A stretch of 64,000 nucleotides of DNA from Saccharopolyspora soli (GCF_022678645.1 NZ_JALBWV010000035.1:1-64000), one strand, 5' to 3'; numbered from the stretch's first letter, positions 15,471 through 23,484 are shown. Notes: generated by a model from the sequence alone, not told the origin. A program made the numbers and translations.

Positions 15471-17264
15471 ATGAGTGCCTCTGTGTTGACCGCTGTGGCC
15501 TGGCCCTACGCCAACGGTCCGCGGCACATCGGCCACGTTTCCGGCTTCGGTGTGCCCTCGGACGTCTTCTCGCGCTACCAGCGAATGGCGGGCAACAACG
15601 TGCTCATGGTGTCCGGCACCGACGAACACGGCACCCCGATCTCGGTGCAGGCCGAGAAGGAGGGACTGACCACCCGGCAACTGGTGGACAAGTACAACCA
15701 GGTGATCGCCGAGGACCTGCAGGGCCTCGGCCTGTCCTACGACCTGTTCACCCGCACGACGACGGGCAACCACTACGAAGTCGTGCAGCAGATCTTCCTG
15801 GCGCTGTACCGCAACGGCTACGTCATGCCGAAGACCACCACCGGCGCGATCAGCCCGTCCACCGGCCGCACGCTGCCCGACCGCTACATCGAGGGCACCT
15901 GCCCGATCTGCGGTTACGACGGCGCGCGCGGCGACCAGTGCGACAACTGCGGCAACCAGCTCGACCCGGCCGACCTGATCAACCCGGTGTCCCGGATCAA
16001 CGGTGAGAAGCCGGATTTCGTCGAGACCGAGCACCTGTTCCTGGATCTGCCCGGGTTCACCGAGTCGCTGGGCAAGTGGCTGTCCACCCGCACCGACTGG
16101 CGGCCCAACGTCCTGAAGTTCGCCCAGAACCTGGTCGATGACATGCGGCCGCGGGCGATCAGCCGGGATCTGGACTGGGGCGTGCCGATTCCGCTGGACG
16201 GCTGGCGCGACCAGCCGATGAAGCGGTTCTACGTCTGGTTCGACGCGGTGATCGGCTACTTCTCCGCCAGCGTCGAGTGGGCTCGCCGGATCGGACAGCC
16301 GGACGCCTGGCAGCGGTGGTGGACCGACCCGGCCGCCCAGGGCTACTACTTCATGGGCAAGGACAACATCACCTTCCACGCCCAGATCTGGCCCGCGCTC
16401 CTGATGGGCCACAACGGCCAGGGCGACCGGGGCGGCGAGGTCGGCCCGTACGGTGTGCTGAACCTGCCTGACGAGATCGTCTCCAGCGAGTTCCTGACCA
16501 TGAGCGGGTCGAAGTTCTCCACCTCCCGCGGCACGGTGATCTACGTGCGGGACTTCCTGCGCGAGTTCGGCCCGGACACCCTGCGGTACTTCATCTCGGT
16601 TGCCGGTCCGGAGAACCAGGACACCGACTTCACCTGGGACGAGTTCGTCCGCCGCACCAACTTCGAGCTGGCCAACGAGTGGGGCAACCTGGTCAACCGC
16701 TCCATCGCGATGGCGGCGAAGAACAACGGCGCGGTGCCTGCGCCAACTGCGCCGCAGGCCGCCGACGAAGAGCTGAAGGCGTTGTCCCGCAACGCCTTCG
16801 ACACGGTCGGTGGGCACTTGCAGCGCTCCCGCTTCAAGGCGGCTGCGCAGGAGGCGATGCGGGTGGTCTCGGCGGCCAACAAGTACCTGTCCGACCAGGA
16901 GCCCTGGAAGCTCAAGGACGACCCGGACCGCCGCGACGCCGTGCTGCACACGGCGCTGCAGGTCGTCTCCGACGCCAACACGCTGCTCACACCGTTCCTG
17001 CCGCACTCGGCGCAGCAGGTGCACGAATTGCTGGGCGGCACCGGGGTCTGGGCGGCCCAGCCGGAGATCCGCGAGGTGTCCGACCTGGACGACGCGAGCA
17101 GCTCCTACCCGGTTCTGATGGGCGACTACGCCGCCGAGCAGGCGAAGTGGCGGTCGACCGAGATCGAGGTGGGGCGGCCGCTGCAGAAGCCGACGCCGCT
17201 GTTCGCCAAGCTGGACCCGAAGCTCGGCGAGACTGGCCCCGAGTGGGCCCCGATCGTGGACTGA
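15471..17264 (+). CDS. metG: Methionyl-tRNA synthetase
   Basis: This class I synthetase of 597 residues charges tRNA-Met. The HIGH motif is at residues 19-22, an editing and zinc-knuckle insertion carries cysteines 144, 147, 157 and 160, and the KMSKS-type loop reads SGSKFSTSRG, the variant usual for this MetRS form. The C-terminal anticodon-binding helical bundle is present and ends ETGPEWAPIVD, without a tRNA-binding EMAP-like extension. The ATG at 15471 begins the conserved sequence; the longer frame from 15393 is not supported. Position matches Rv1007c, except that here it lies on the same strand as tatD. Confidence 0.97.
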   Translation: MSASVLTAVAWPYANGPRHIGHVSGFGVPSDVFSRYQRMAGNNVLMVSGTDEHGTPISVQAEKEGLTTRQLVDKYNQVIAEDLQGLGLSYDLFTRTTTGNHYEVVQQIFLALYRNGYVMPKTTTGAISPSTGRTLPDRYIEGTCPICGYDGARGDQCDNCGNQLDPADLINPVSRINGEKPDFVETEHLFLDLPGFTESLGKWLSTRTDWRPNVLKFAQNLVDDMRPRAISRDLDWGVPIPLDGWRDQPMKRFYVWFDAVIGYFSASVEWARRIGQPDAWQRWWTDPAAQGYYFMGKDNITFHAQIWPALLMGHNGQGDRGGEVGPYGVLNLPDEIVSSEFLTMSGSKFSTSRGTVIYVRDFLREFGPDTLRYFISVAGPENQDTDFTWDEFVRRTNFELANEWGNLVNRSIAMAAKNNGAVPAPTAPQAADEELKALSRNAFDTVGGHLQRSRFKAAAQEAMRVVSAANKYLSDQEPWKLKDDPDRRDAVLHTALQVVSDANTLLTPFLPHSAQQVHELLGGTGVWAAQPEIREVSDLDDASSSYPVLMGDYAAEQAKWRSTEIEVGRPLQKPTPLFAKLDPKLGETGPEWAPIVD

Positions 17265-17271
17265 TTCGCGA

Positions 17272-17320
17272 GGTGAGGGGCACCCGTGACCAAGTAACTG
17301 GGTCACGGGTGCCCTTCACC
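17272..17320. repeat. Family-2 palindrome, copy 5
   Basis: The inverted repeat has arms GGTGAGGGGCACCCGTGACC and its partner ending GTGCCCTTCACC. Compared with other copies the arm carries CCCGTGACC in place of CCCTTTACC, and the opposite arm changed to GGTCACGGG, so pairing is kept by compensating changes. It fills the 71-base gap between metG and tatD. Confidence 0.8.
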
Positions 17321-17335
17321 CGTGTTGGAGGTGCG

Positions 17336-18169
17336 ATGAGCAAGCGCGACAAGAAGCGGGAGCTGCCGCCGGTACCGGAGGCGCTGCCCGCCCCGGCCGT
17401 GGACGCGCACACCCACCTCGACGCCTGCGGCGCGAAGACGCCGGAAGACGTGCGCGCGATGGTGGATCGGGCGCAAGCCGCCGGAGTGGGCCGAGTGGTC
17501 ACCGTCGCCGACGACATCACCGCCGCGCAGTGGGCGGTCGAGGCGTCCACTTGGGACGACCGGGTGTTCGCCGCGGTCGCGTTGCACCCCACCAGGGCCA
17601 AGGACTTCGACGACGCCGACCGCCAGGTGCTGGCGCGGCTCGCCGAGCACCCGAGGGTGGTCGCGGTCGGGGAGACCGGGCTGGACTACTACTGGGACTT
17701 CTCGCCGCCGCAGCCCCAGCAGGAGGCGTTCCGCTGGCACATCGACCTGGCCAAGCGCTGCGGCAAACCGCTGATGATCCACGACCGCGACGCGCACCAG
17801 GACATCCTGCGCATCCTGGCCGAGGAAGGCGCCCCGGAGACGGTTGTCCTGCACTGCTTTTCCGGGGATGCGGACTTCGCGCGCGCCTGCGTGGACGCCG
17901 GATACGTGCTCTCCTTCGCCGGAACGGTGACCTTCCGCAATGCCAAGGAGCTCCGGGATGCCGCGCGGCTGGTACCGGTGGAACAACTGGTGGTGGAGAC
18001 CGACGCGCCGTTCCTGACCCCGCACCCGTTCCGGGGACGTCCGAATGAGCCGTATTGCGCCAATTACACCCTTCGGGATCTTGCTGAACTCCGTGGGATG
18101 ACGCTCGAAGAACTCGTGGTAGCGACCACTGCCACGGCCGAGCGAGTGTTCGGTCTCGATCAGGCGTAA
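17336..18169 (+). CDS. tatD: TatD-family metal-dependent deoxyribonuclease
   Basis: This 277-residue TIM-barrel hydrolase shows the metal ligands His25 and His27 in AVDAHTHLDA, then VAVGETGLDYYWD, LMIHDRDAHQDIL, VVLHCFSGDADFA and the final ligand VVETDAPFLTPHPFRG. TatD proteins are 3'-5' exonucleases or DNases linked to DNA quality control. The start is an ATG with GGAGG immediately upstream. The gene lies between metG and the rpf genes, exactly as Rv1008. Confidence 0.95.
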   Translation: MSKRDKKRELPPVPEALPAPAVDAHTHLDACGAKTPEDVRAMVDRAQAAGVGRVVTVADDITAAQWAVEASTWDDRVFAAVALHPTRAKDFDDADRQVLARLAEHPRVVAVGETGLDYYWDFSPPQPQQEAFRWHIDLAKRCGKPLMIHDRDAHQDILRILAEEGAPETVVLHCFSGDADFARACVDAGYVLSFAGTVTFRNAKELRDAARLVPVEQLVVETDAPFLTPHPFRGRPNEPYCANYTLRDLAELRGMTLEELVVATTATAERVFGLDQA

Positions 18170-18344
18170 TCCAACCTGCCCACTTCTTACCCCTCGCTTT
18201 TTGATATTGGGCCCTCGATCAGGTCCGCTTGCAGTCCACGACGCCGCACCTACCGTCCACTGTGGAAGCCGGGATGGGGACACCCCGAACTCCGCCCGTT
18301 GGACGGAGGTCCGCCTGCCCGGAGGTTCGGCAGTCAGGATTGCC

Positions 18345-18707
18345 ATGAAGTTCAGTTGTTTCGCGAAAGCGGCCGTGGTGGCGACCATCGCGCTCTGCGG
18401 CAGTGCGCCGATGGCGGCGGCGTCCCCGAGCGCCGGAGAACCGCCGATCCCGCGCAGCAACGTGTGGGACCTGCTCGCGAGGTGCGAGTCCGGCGGGAAC
18501 TGGGCGGCGAACACCGGCAACGGCTACTACGGCGGCCTGCAGTTCAGCCGAGGCACCTGGGCCGCCCACGGCGGTGAGCAGTTCTCGCGGTATCCGCACC
18601 GGGCGTCGCGCGAACAGCAGATCGTCATCGCCGAGGCATTGCGCGCCGACCAGGGCGGTTACGGCGCCTGGCCAGCATGCGCGCGGAAGCTGGGATTGCC
18701 GCGGTGA
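18345..18707 (+). CDS. Small secreted resuscitation-promoting factor
   Basis: The 120-residue protein has a signal peptide (residues 1 to about 27, cleavage near APMAAA-SPS) and then a single Rpf domain (PF06737 type). This starts NVWDLLARCESGGNWAANTG with catalytic Glu48 and ends YGAWPACARKLGLPR. Rpf domains have a lysozyme-like fold and cut peptidoglycan glycan strands, aiding regrowth from dormancy. It resembles the short RpfA/C/D/E type and stands directly before rpfB, which in most relatives is the only rpf gene at this locus. ATG 18345 was chosen because the signal peptide starts there. Confidence 0.93.
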   Translation: MKFSCFAKAAVVATIALCGSAPMAAASPSAGEPPIPRSNVWDLLARCESGGNWAANTGNGYYGGLQFSRGTWAAHGGEQFSRYPHRASREQQIVIAEALRADQGGYGAWPACARKLGLPR

Positions 18708-18756
18708 GGTGACCAAGTCGTTCCGGGGATGCTGATCCCACGGGCGAGGGGAGGAC

Positions 18757-18795
18757 GGGTCCGGCCCGAGCGCGCGGTTTGCTCGGGTCGGACCC
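18757..18795 (+). terminator. Hairpin terminator after the small rpf gene
   Basis: A 15-bp inverted repeat with one mismatch (GGGTCCGGCCCGAGC, 18757-18771, with 18781-18795) and a 9-base loop ending in TTT lies 50 bases after the stop codon. It probably ends the tatD/rpf transcript. Confidence 0.65.
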
Positions 18796-18990
18796 GCGTT
18801 TCGGGTGACGTCGATCATGAACGCGGACGGTGTCCGCGACGTGTGATATGTCACCAAAAAGCTAGATCGCCCTGTTAACGGGCCGTTCTCGCTACCCCCG
18901 AATGGACCAAAACGCGGCAATCTAGCTACTGATCGTGGTCAGTTGCCCGGCAAATCGGCGTAACTGAGATCACAAGCTGGATCCGGGTGC

Positions 18991-19019
18991 TTGGCTGCAT
19001 CCGTTGATCACGCTAGAGT
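18991..19019 (+). promoter_or_regulatory. Candidate promoter of rpfB
   Basis: TTGGCT (18991-18996) and TAGAGT (19014-19019) are spaced by exactly 17 bases, a plausible sigma-A promoter. Transcription from about 19026 would give an rpfB leader of roughly 257 bases. Confidence 0.45.
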
Positions 19020-19025
19020 CTCGGC

Positions 19026-19282
19026 CTCGTAACCGATGACAACCAGTCATGGGGAACGCCCGTTAGTCTCGCCGGTGTACGTCGGGGAAGCGGGCCACGA
19101 GCAACGGTGCTCGCGGTCGGCTAGGACTGCGCTTGGCTACGGGAGTCGGATACAGACACGAAGCACGAAGGTTGTGTGCCCGCAAGGAACTGGGGCGTTG
19201 CGCGACGACGTGGTCTCGCCCAACACCACCGCGGTTCCGCACCACGCGAGCGCGACTTCCGCCTTCGGGAGGTAACGACCCT
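19026..19282 (+). promoter_or_regulatory. Long rpfB leader region, possible RNA switch
   Basis: Together with 18708-18990 this is the largest gap in the window (575 bases). The leader holds ATGAC-N5-GTCAT at 19036-19050 and several GC stems but no clear coding sequence. I looked for the c-di-AMP (ydaO) riboswitch known upstream of actinobacterial rpf genes and did not find its conserved blocks. M. tuberculosis rpfB has been reported to be controlled by an RNA switch in its leader, so regulation here is plausible but not shown. An 8-bp inverted repeat AGCTAGAT/ATCTAGCT (18860 and 18920) lies upstream. Confidence 0.35.
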
Positions 19283-20782
19283 GTGAACGGACGTGGCGAG
19301 CCCAGCTACCCCGGTCATGCCTACCGGCAGACCGACGGCTACTGGGCCGATTCCTTCGACGCGGCAACGGACTGGTTCACCCCGGTGCAGGCGACCGAGC
19401 AGCACACCGCGGTCGGGCTCCTAGAACGCCCGGAACCGGGCTGGTACCCGGCCGAAGACCACCCCAGCTTTCCGCCCGGCGCGCTGCAGATCACCCCGGC
19501 GGACATCTACGAGGCGCTCGGCCCGCAAGCCGAGGACTTCCTCGCCACCAGCGAGATCGACGTCGACGAGGTCATCCGGCTGATCAACGCCGAGACCACG
19601 TTGCTGCCACCGCTGGTCATCCCGGACGTGCTGCCGGAGGCCCAGGAGCAGGACGTCCCGCCGCCCGAGGTCGTCGAGGCGATCACCACCTGGAAGCGGC
19701 GGTTCCTCAAGGGCGCGGTGGCCGGAGTGCTGCTCACCCTCACCGGCACCGGCGGCGCGGCCGCCGCGATGGACAAGTCGGTGACCGTCGAGGTCGACGG
19801 GCACGAGCGCACCGTCAGCACCTATGAAGGGACCGTCGGCGAAGTGCTCGCCGACGAAGGCATCACCGTCGGCCAACACGACGCGCTCAGCCCGACGCCG
19901 CAGGCCAAGGTCAGCCACGGCGACACCATCACCCTGGACCGCGGTCGGCTGTTGAAGCTCAACGTCGACGGCGAGCACCGCGAGGAGTGGGTCCGCTCGG
20001 TCACGGTGGACCAAGCGCTGCGCCAGCTCGGCGTGCCCGCCGACGGGGCCTGGGTCTCCGCCGACCGCAGCATGGCCGTGCCCGAGCAGGGCATGGAGCT
20101 GACCGTCAAGACCAGCAAGAACATCACCATCATCGATGGGACGAACGCGCCCCGGCAGCTGACCACCACCGCCGTCGACATCGACGAGCTGGTCAAGGAG
20201 CAGAACCTCCAGCTCGGCCCGGAGGACAAGGTCACGCTGGGTGGCGACCAGCGGCTGGTCAGCGGCGCCGAGGTGCACATCGAGCGCAACGGCACCACGG
20301 TGATCAACGTGACGATGCCGGTCGAGCCCCCGGTGCAGGAGATCGTTGACAACACGATGTTCAAGGGCGAGGAAAGGGTCGAGTTCCCAGGCGTGCCGGG
20401 GGAGAAGATCGTGGTCACCCGCATCACCACCCGCAACGGCGAGGAGACCGACCGGGTGGCCCTGCACGAGCGGATCATCAAGGACGCGCAGCCCAAGGTC
20501 GTGCGGGTCGGCGGCAAGCCGTCCCCGAACAGCGCGGTCTGGGACAAGCTGGCGCAGTGCGAGGCGACCGGGAACTGGGCGGCGAACACCGGCAACGGCT
20601 ACTACGGCGGCCTGCAGTTCGACAAGTCGACGTGGAACGCCTTCGGCGGCGACGAGTACGCGCCGTACCCCCACCAGGCCAGCCGCGAGCAGCAGATCGC
20701 GGTCGCGGAGAAGGTCCGCGACGCCCGCGGCGGCAGCTACGGAGCCTGGCCAGCCTGCTCCAACAAACTCGGCCTCGGCTGA
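19283..20782 (+). CDS. rpfB: Resuscitation-promoting factor B with DUF348, G5 and Rpf domains
   Basis: The 499-residue protein has an acidic cytoplasmic N-terminus of about 138 residues, one membrane anchor (about 141-163, RRFLKGAVAGVLLTLTG), three DUF348 repeats (about 166-325), a G5 domain (about 335-410, VEFPGVPGEKIVVTRITTRN) and a C-terminal Rpf catalytic domain (about 415-499) with Glu427 in LAQCEATGNWAANTG. It is a cell-surface muralytic enzyme. The GTG start has GGGAGG ten bases upstream. RpfB of M. tuberculosis is anchored as a lipoprotein and lacks this long cytoplasmic part, which is unusual. The gene is followed by family-3 copy B, a family-2 palindrome and rsmA. Confidence 0.95.
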   Translation: MNGRGEPSYPGHAYRQTDGYWADSFDAATDWFTPVQATEQHTAVGLLERPEPGWYPAEDHPSFPPGALQITPADIYEALGPQAEDFLATSEIDVDEVIRLINAETTLLPPLVIPDVLPEAQEQDVPPPEVVEAITTWKRRFLKGAVAGVLLTLTGTGGAAAAMDKSVTVEVDGHERTVSTYEGTVGEVLADEGITVGQHDALSPTPQAKVSHGDTITLDRGRLLKLNVDGEHREEWVRSVTVDQALRQLGVPADGAWVSADRSMAVPEQGMELTVKTSKNITIIDGTNAPRQLTTTAVDIDELVKEQNLQLGPEDKVTLGGDQRLVSGAEVHIERNGTTVINVTMPVEPPVQEIVDNTMFKGEERVEFPGVPGEKIVVTRITTRNGEETDRVALHERIIKDAQPKVVRVGGKPSPNSAVWDKLAQCEATGNWAANTGNGYYGGLQFDKSTWNAFGGDEYAPYPHQASREQQIAVAEKVRDARGGSYGAWPACSNKLGLG

Positions 20783-20806
20783 CGCTTTCGGTGTTCCAGG
20801 CTCGTT

Positions 20807-20961
20807 TTGCGTGGCGGTGCAAGTAGCGGAACCTCAGAAGCCTTCTCGACTCCGGGATCCCCGACTGACGTATGTCCAATACGCGGCGTCGGGGCTGTCC
20901 TCGCGAGATAGCTCGGGGTGCGGGGTGTCCCGCAGGGCACTGTTGAGAACCCGCGGCGGTG
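20807..20961 (-). repeat. Family-3 structured element, copy B (reverse orientation, decayed)
   Basis: Read on the minus strand this copy has CACCGCCGCGGGTTCTCA, GCGAGGACAGCCCCGACG, the conserved terminal hairpin GTATTGGACATAC, GTCGGGGATCCC and the 3' block CGAGAAGGCTTCTGAGGTTCC. The 5' arm of the 16-bp stem is replaced by unrelated sequence and the leading small hairpin is missing. It is the only copy in this orientation and lies between rpfB and rsmA. Confidence 0.75.
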
Positions 20962-20988
20962 TTGTTGGATGCGGCGGTGTTGTTGGAT
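20953..20988. repeat. Perfect 18-bp tandem duplication
   Basis: The unit GCGGCGGTGTTGTTGGAT occurs twice in direct succession (20953-20970 and 20971-20988) at the edge of family-3 copy B. It replaces the leading hairpin seen in the other copies and may be a slippage product. Confidence 0.8.
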
Positions 20989-20990
20989 GG

Positions 20991-21039
20991 GGTGAGGGGC
21001 ACCCTTTACCAAGTTAGTTGGTGAAGGGTGCCCCTCACC
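20991..21039. repeat. Family-2 palindrome, copy 6
   Basis: The arms GGTGAGGGGCACCCTTTACC (20991 onward) and the partner ending GGTGCCCCTCACC pair with one mismatch around AAGTTAGTTGG. It stands 47 bases before the rsmA start codon, inside the rpfB-rsmA gap of 304 bases. Confidence 0.85.
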
Positions 21040-21086
21040 TCTCACCTGGTCGGGGGTTTGGGGTTGGGTGGGGGTAGGTTTTTGGG

Positions 21087-21956
21087 GTGGACGACCAGCA
21101 GGGGGCGTTGCTCGGGCCCGCCGAGGTGCGTCGGTTGGCCGAGGAACTCGACATTCGGCCTACCAAGAAGCTCGGGCAGAACTTCGTGCACGATCCGAAC
21201 ACCGTGCGCCGCATCGTGGCTTCGGCTTCGATCAGCCCGGACGACGTTGTGCTTGAGGTCGGTCCCGGACTGGGCTCGCTGACGCTCGCACTGCTGCCTG
21301 CCGCCGGAGCGGTGATCGCCGTCGAGATCGATCCGGTGCTCGCGGCGCGGCTGCCGCGCACCGCCGCCGAGTTCGCCCCGGCGTTGGCCGACCGGCTCAC
21401 CGTGCTCGAAGCCGATGCTCTGCGGGTTCGCGCCGAGGAGTTCGCGAAGCCACCGACCGCGCTGGTCGCGAACCTGCCGTACAACGTGGCAGTACCCGTC
21501 GTGCTGCACCTGCTGGCCGAGCTGCCGAGCCTGGCGCACGGCCTGGTCATGGTGCAGTCCGAGGTCGCCGACCGGATGGCCGCCAAGCCGGGCAGCCGGG
21601 TTTACGGCGTGCCGAGCGCCAAGGCGGCGTGGTTCGCCGACGTGCGGCGTGCCGGTCCGGTGCCGCGCAAGGTGTTCTGGCCGGTGCCCAATGTGGACTC
21701 CGGGCTGGTTTCGTTCCAGCGCATCGCACCGCCGTCGGCGGTGTCGCGCCAGGAGGTCTTCCGCGTGGTGGACGCGGCGTTCGCCCAGCGGCGCAAGACG
21801 TTGCGCGCCGCGCTGTCCGGTTGGGCCGGTTCCGCGAGCCGGGCGGAGGCCGTTCTCCGAGCCGCGGGCGTCGATCCGGCCAGCAGGGGCGAACAGTTGG
21901 AGATCGGTGATTTCGCACGCATCGCCGAAGCGGCGGCTACCGAGAGCGGTCGCTGA
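21087..21956 (+). CDS. rsmA: 16S rRNA (adenine1518-N6/adenine1519-N6)-dimethyltransferase
   Basis: RsmA (KsgA) dimethylates two adjacent adenines in helix 45 of 16S rRNA, a late step of 30S maturation. The 289-residue protein shows TKKLGQNFVHDPNTVRRIV, the SAM-binding motif VLEVGPGLGSLT (55-66), acidic VEIDPVLAARL, and the catalytic NLPYNVAVPVV (NLPY 129-132), then VPRKVFWPVPNVDSGLV. The start is a GTG preceded by GGGG. In relatives rpfB, ksgA and ispE are in one cluster; here repeats and the met operon separate them, so expression is probably independent. Confidence 0.96.
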   Translation: MDDQQGALLGPAEVRRLAEELDIRPTKKLGQNFVHDPNTVRRIVASASISPDDVVLEVGPGLGSLTLALLPAAGAVIAVEIDPVLAARLPRTAAEFAPALADRLTVLEADALRVRAEEFAKPPTALVANLPYNVAVPVVLHLLAELPSLAHGLVMVQSEVADRMAAKPGSRVYGVPSAKAAWFADVRRAGPVPRKVFWPVPNVDSGLVSFQRIAPPSAVSRQEVFRVVDAAFAQRRKTLRAALSGWAGSASRAEAVLRAAGVDPASRGEQLEIGDFARIAEAAATESGR

Positions 21957-22119
21957 ACCACCCGTCCGGACGCTTGCCAACCTGAGCACTTCCATTACGC
22001 GGAGTCACGGGTAACACCTAGTGTGGCGGGAAAATTCCCGCTCGGCCGGGTGTGTGATTTGGCAAACGATTTCGGAAAGTGACGACTATCAACTTGCGCT
22101 GGAATCCGCCAGTGGGTTC

Positions 22120-22125
22120 TACTAT
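22120..22125 (+). promoter_or_regulatory. Candidate -10 box of the metNIQ leader
   Basis: TACTAT at 22120-22125 lies eight bases before the first base of the riboswitch P1 stem and would start transcription near 22131. No good -35 box at 17-base spacing is present (TTGCGC is 20 bases away). The AT-rich stretch 22055-22100 upstream, and a 16-bp palindrome GCGGGAAAATTCCCGC at 22026-22041, may contribute to control. Confidence 0.4.
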
Positions 22126-22133
22126 CCGGGATA

Positions 22134-22218
22134 TCCATCCCGAGCGGCCGAGAGACCTGGCTCCGCGAAGCCGCAGCAACCACCCGGTTGGGCAGGTGCT
22201 AACGCCAGGACCGATGGA
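22134..22218 (+). ncRNA. SAM-I (S-box) riboswitch of the metNIQ operon
   Basis: The conserved S-box core is visible: GAGCGGCCGAGAGACC, then GGCTCCGCGAAGCCGCAGCAACC split over the P2 arm, and GGTGCTAACGCC for the P3/P4 junction. P1 closes between TCCATC (22134-22139) and GATGGA (22213-22218). SAM-I riboswitches turn off methionine uptake and synthesis genes when S-adenosylmethionine is plentiful, which fits the downstream methionine importer. The 3' strand of P1 contains most of a GGAG ribosome site for a GTG at 22225, so ligand binding should hide that site (translational control), by inference. No terminator poly-U is seen. Confidence 0.85.
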
Positions 22219-22224
22219 GTTGTT

Positions 22225-22380
22225 GTGGATTCCAACGCGCTGTTAGCCAGCCCGCCCGCGGGGCAGACCCGAGCTCAGCTGGCCCGATCGAGGCGAAGCC
22301 ACATCCGGAGGCTGCTCACGCAGCGCCGTGTCATCGACCACGGCCGCCGGACGACCACCGCCTGTCGTCGCGAGATGTGA
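22225..22380 (+). CDS. Small ORF directly under the SAM riboswitch, possible leader peptide (51 aa)
   Basis: A GTG five bases after GGAG opens a 51-codon frame between the riboswitch and metN. The product is hydrophilic and very Arg-rich; its end RRLLTQRRVIDHGRRTTTAC followed by RREM resembles the short actinobacterial leader peptides found before sulfur genes (pattern RR-x-ID-x2-R-x5-CR, from memory). If translated, it would make the riboswitch act on the peptide and only indirectly on metN, whose start is 84 bases after the peptide stop. Alternatively it is non-coding spacer. Codon usage does not decide. Confidence 0.35.
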   Translation: MDSNALLASPPAGQTRAQLARSRRSHIRRLLTQRRVIDHGRRTTTACRREM

Positions 22381-22464
22381 CCCAGCCCTTCCTCCCTTTC
22401 CGAAGTTCCTGGCCTGTTGCCGCTTCCGCGTGCGCGGCCGTCGCGAGCTGATGTGGAGCCGATC

Positions 22465-23484
22465 GTGATCACAGTCGAGAACCTGACCAAGTCCTTCCAA
22501 CACAACGACGGAACCGTCCGCGCCCTCGACGGCGTGTCGATGGACGTCTCGGCCGGTGCGGTGTGCGGCGTGGTCGGCCCGAGCGGTGCTGGCAAGTCCA
22601 CCCTGGCGCGTTGCATCGCGCTGCTGGAGAAGCCGGACTCCGGGTCCATCCGCGTCGACGGCACCGACCTGGTTTCCCTTGACGGCAAGGCGCTTCGCGC
22701 CGCCCGCCGACAGATCGGTGTGGTGCCGCAGGGCGATTCGCTGCTGCGGCAGCGCACCGCCGCGGGCAACATCGCGTTGCCGCTGGAAGCGGCGGGGTTG
22801 AACGGCCCGCAGCGGCGCAGCCGGGTGGGCGAACTGCTGGACCTCGTGGGCCTGACCGACAAGGCCGCCGTCTACCCCGACCAGCTCTCCGGTGGACAGC
22901 GCCAGCGGGTCGCGGTGGCCCGTGCGCTGGCCGCGAAGCCGTCGGTGCTGCTCGCCGACGAGCCGACCTCGGCGCTCGATCCGGGCACCACCGACTCGGT
23001 GCTCACGGTGCTGGACCGCGCCCGCGCCGAGCTCGGTGTCACCGTGCTGGTGGTCACCCACGACATGGCGGTGATCCGCCGGATCGCCGATGACGTCGCG
23101 GTGCTGGAGAACGGCCGGGTGGTGGAACACGGCAAGGTCCTCGACCTGGTCGCCGCGCCCGGTAGCCGGGTGGGCGCCACGCTGCTGCCCGACACCGACC
23201 AGGCCGAGCCGCTCAAGCCGACCGGTGGTCGGCACGACGTCGTCGCCGAGGTCGTGCTGGTCGGCTTCGCCGCGGTCGGCGCGCTGCTGCCGGAGGCCGC
23301 CAGCCGCTTCGGGGTCGAGCTGGCGATCCTGGGTGGCGGGCTGATCCGGCTCGGGGACACGCCGGTCGCCAAGTTCAGGGTCGGCCTGACCGGCGAGCGC
23401 GCCGAGGCGGCCCTGAAGTGGATGATCGAGCGGGATGCGCACGTGCGACGCGCTCCGGTGTGCGTTGACGGAGTTGCTGCGTGA
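22465..23484 (+). CDS. metN: Methionine ABC transporter ATP-binding protein
   Basis: The ATPase (339 residues) has Walker A VGPSGAGKSTLAR, signature LSGGQRQRVAVARAL, Walker B VLLADEPTSALDPG and H-loop VTHDMAVIRRIAD. A C-terminal NIL-type domain (about the last 85 residues, LILGGG-like AILGGGLIRLGDTPVAKFRV) is the regulatory domain by which internal methionine inhibits MetNI. The GTG at 22465 was chosen with GGAG six bases upstream; a GTG at 22453 is in frame too. It overlaps metI by four bases. The upstream SAM-I riboswitch supports methionine as the substrate. Confidence 0.93.
   Translation: MITVENLTKSFQHNDGTVRALDGVSMDVSAGAVCGVVGPSGAGKSTLARCIALLEKPDSGSIRVDGTDLVSLDGKALRAARRQIGVVPQGDSLLRQRTAAGNIALPLEAAGLNGPQRRSRVGELLDLVGLTDKAAVYPDQLSGGQRQRVAVARALAAKPSVLLADEPTSALDPGTTDSVLTVLDRARAELGVTVLVVTHDMAVIRRIADDVAVLENGRVVEHGKVLDLVAAPGSRVGATLLPDTDQAEPLKPTGGRHDVVAEVVLVGFAAVGALLPEAASRFGVELAILGGGLIRLGDTPVAKFRVGLTGERAEAALKWMIERDAHVRRAPVCVDGVAA

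Noticed and set aside
18708..19282. c-di-AMP (ydaO-type) riboswitch upstream of rpfB
   Set aside because: Conserved blocks such as GGGGTGAA and CCGAATCCGTCAGC were searched for by eye and are not present.
22214..22246. Ten-codon peptide (ATG at 22214) at the end of the SAM riboswitch
   Set aside because: Its start codon is inside the P1 stem and there is no ribosome site; the GTG at 22225 is better placed.
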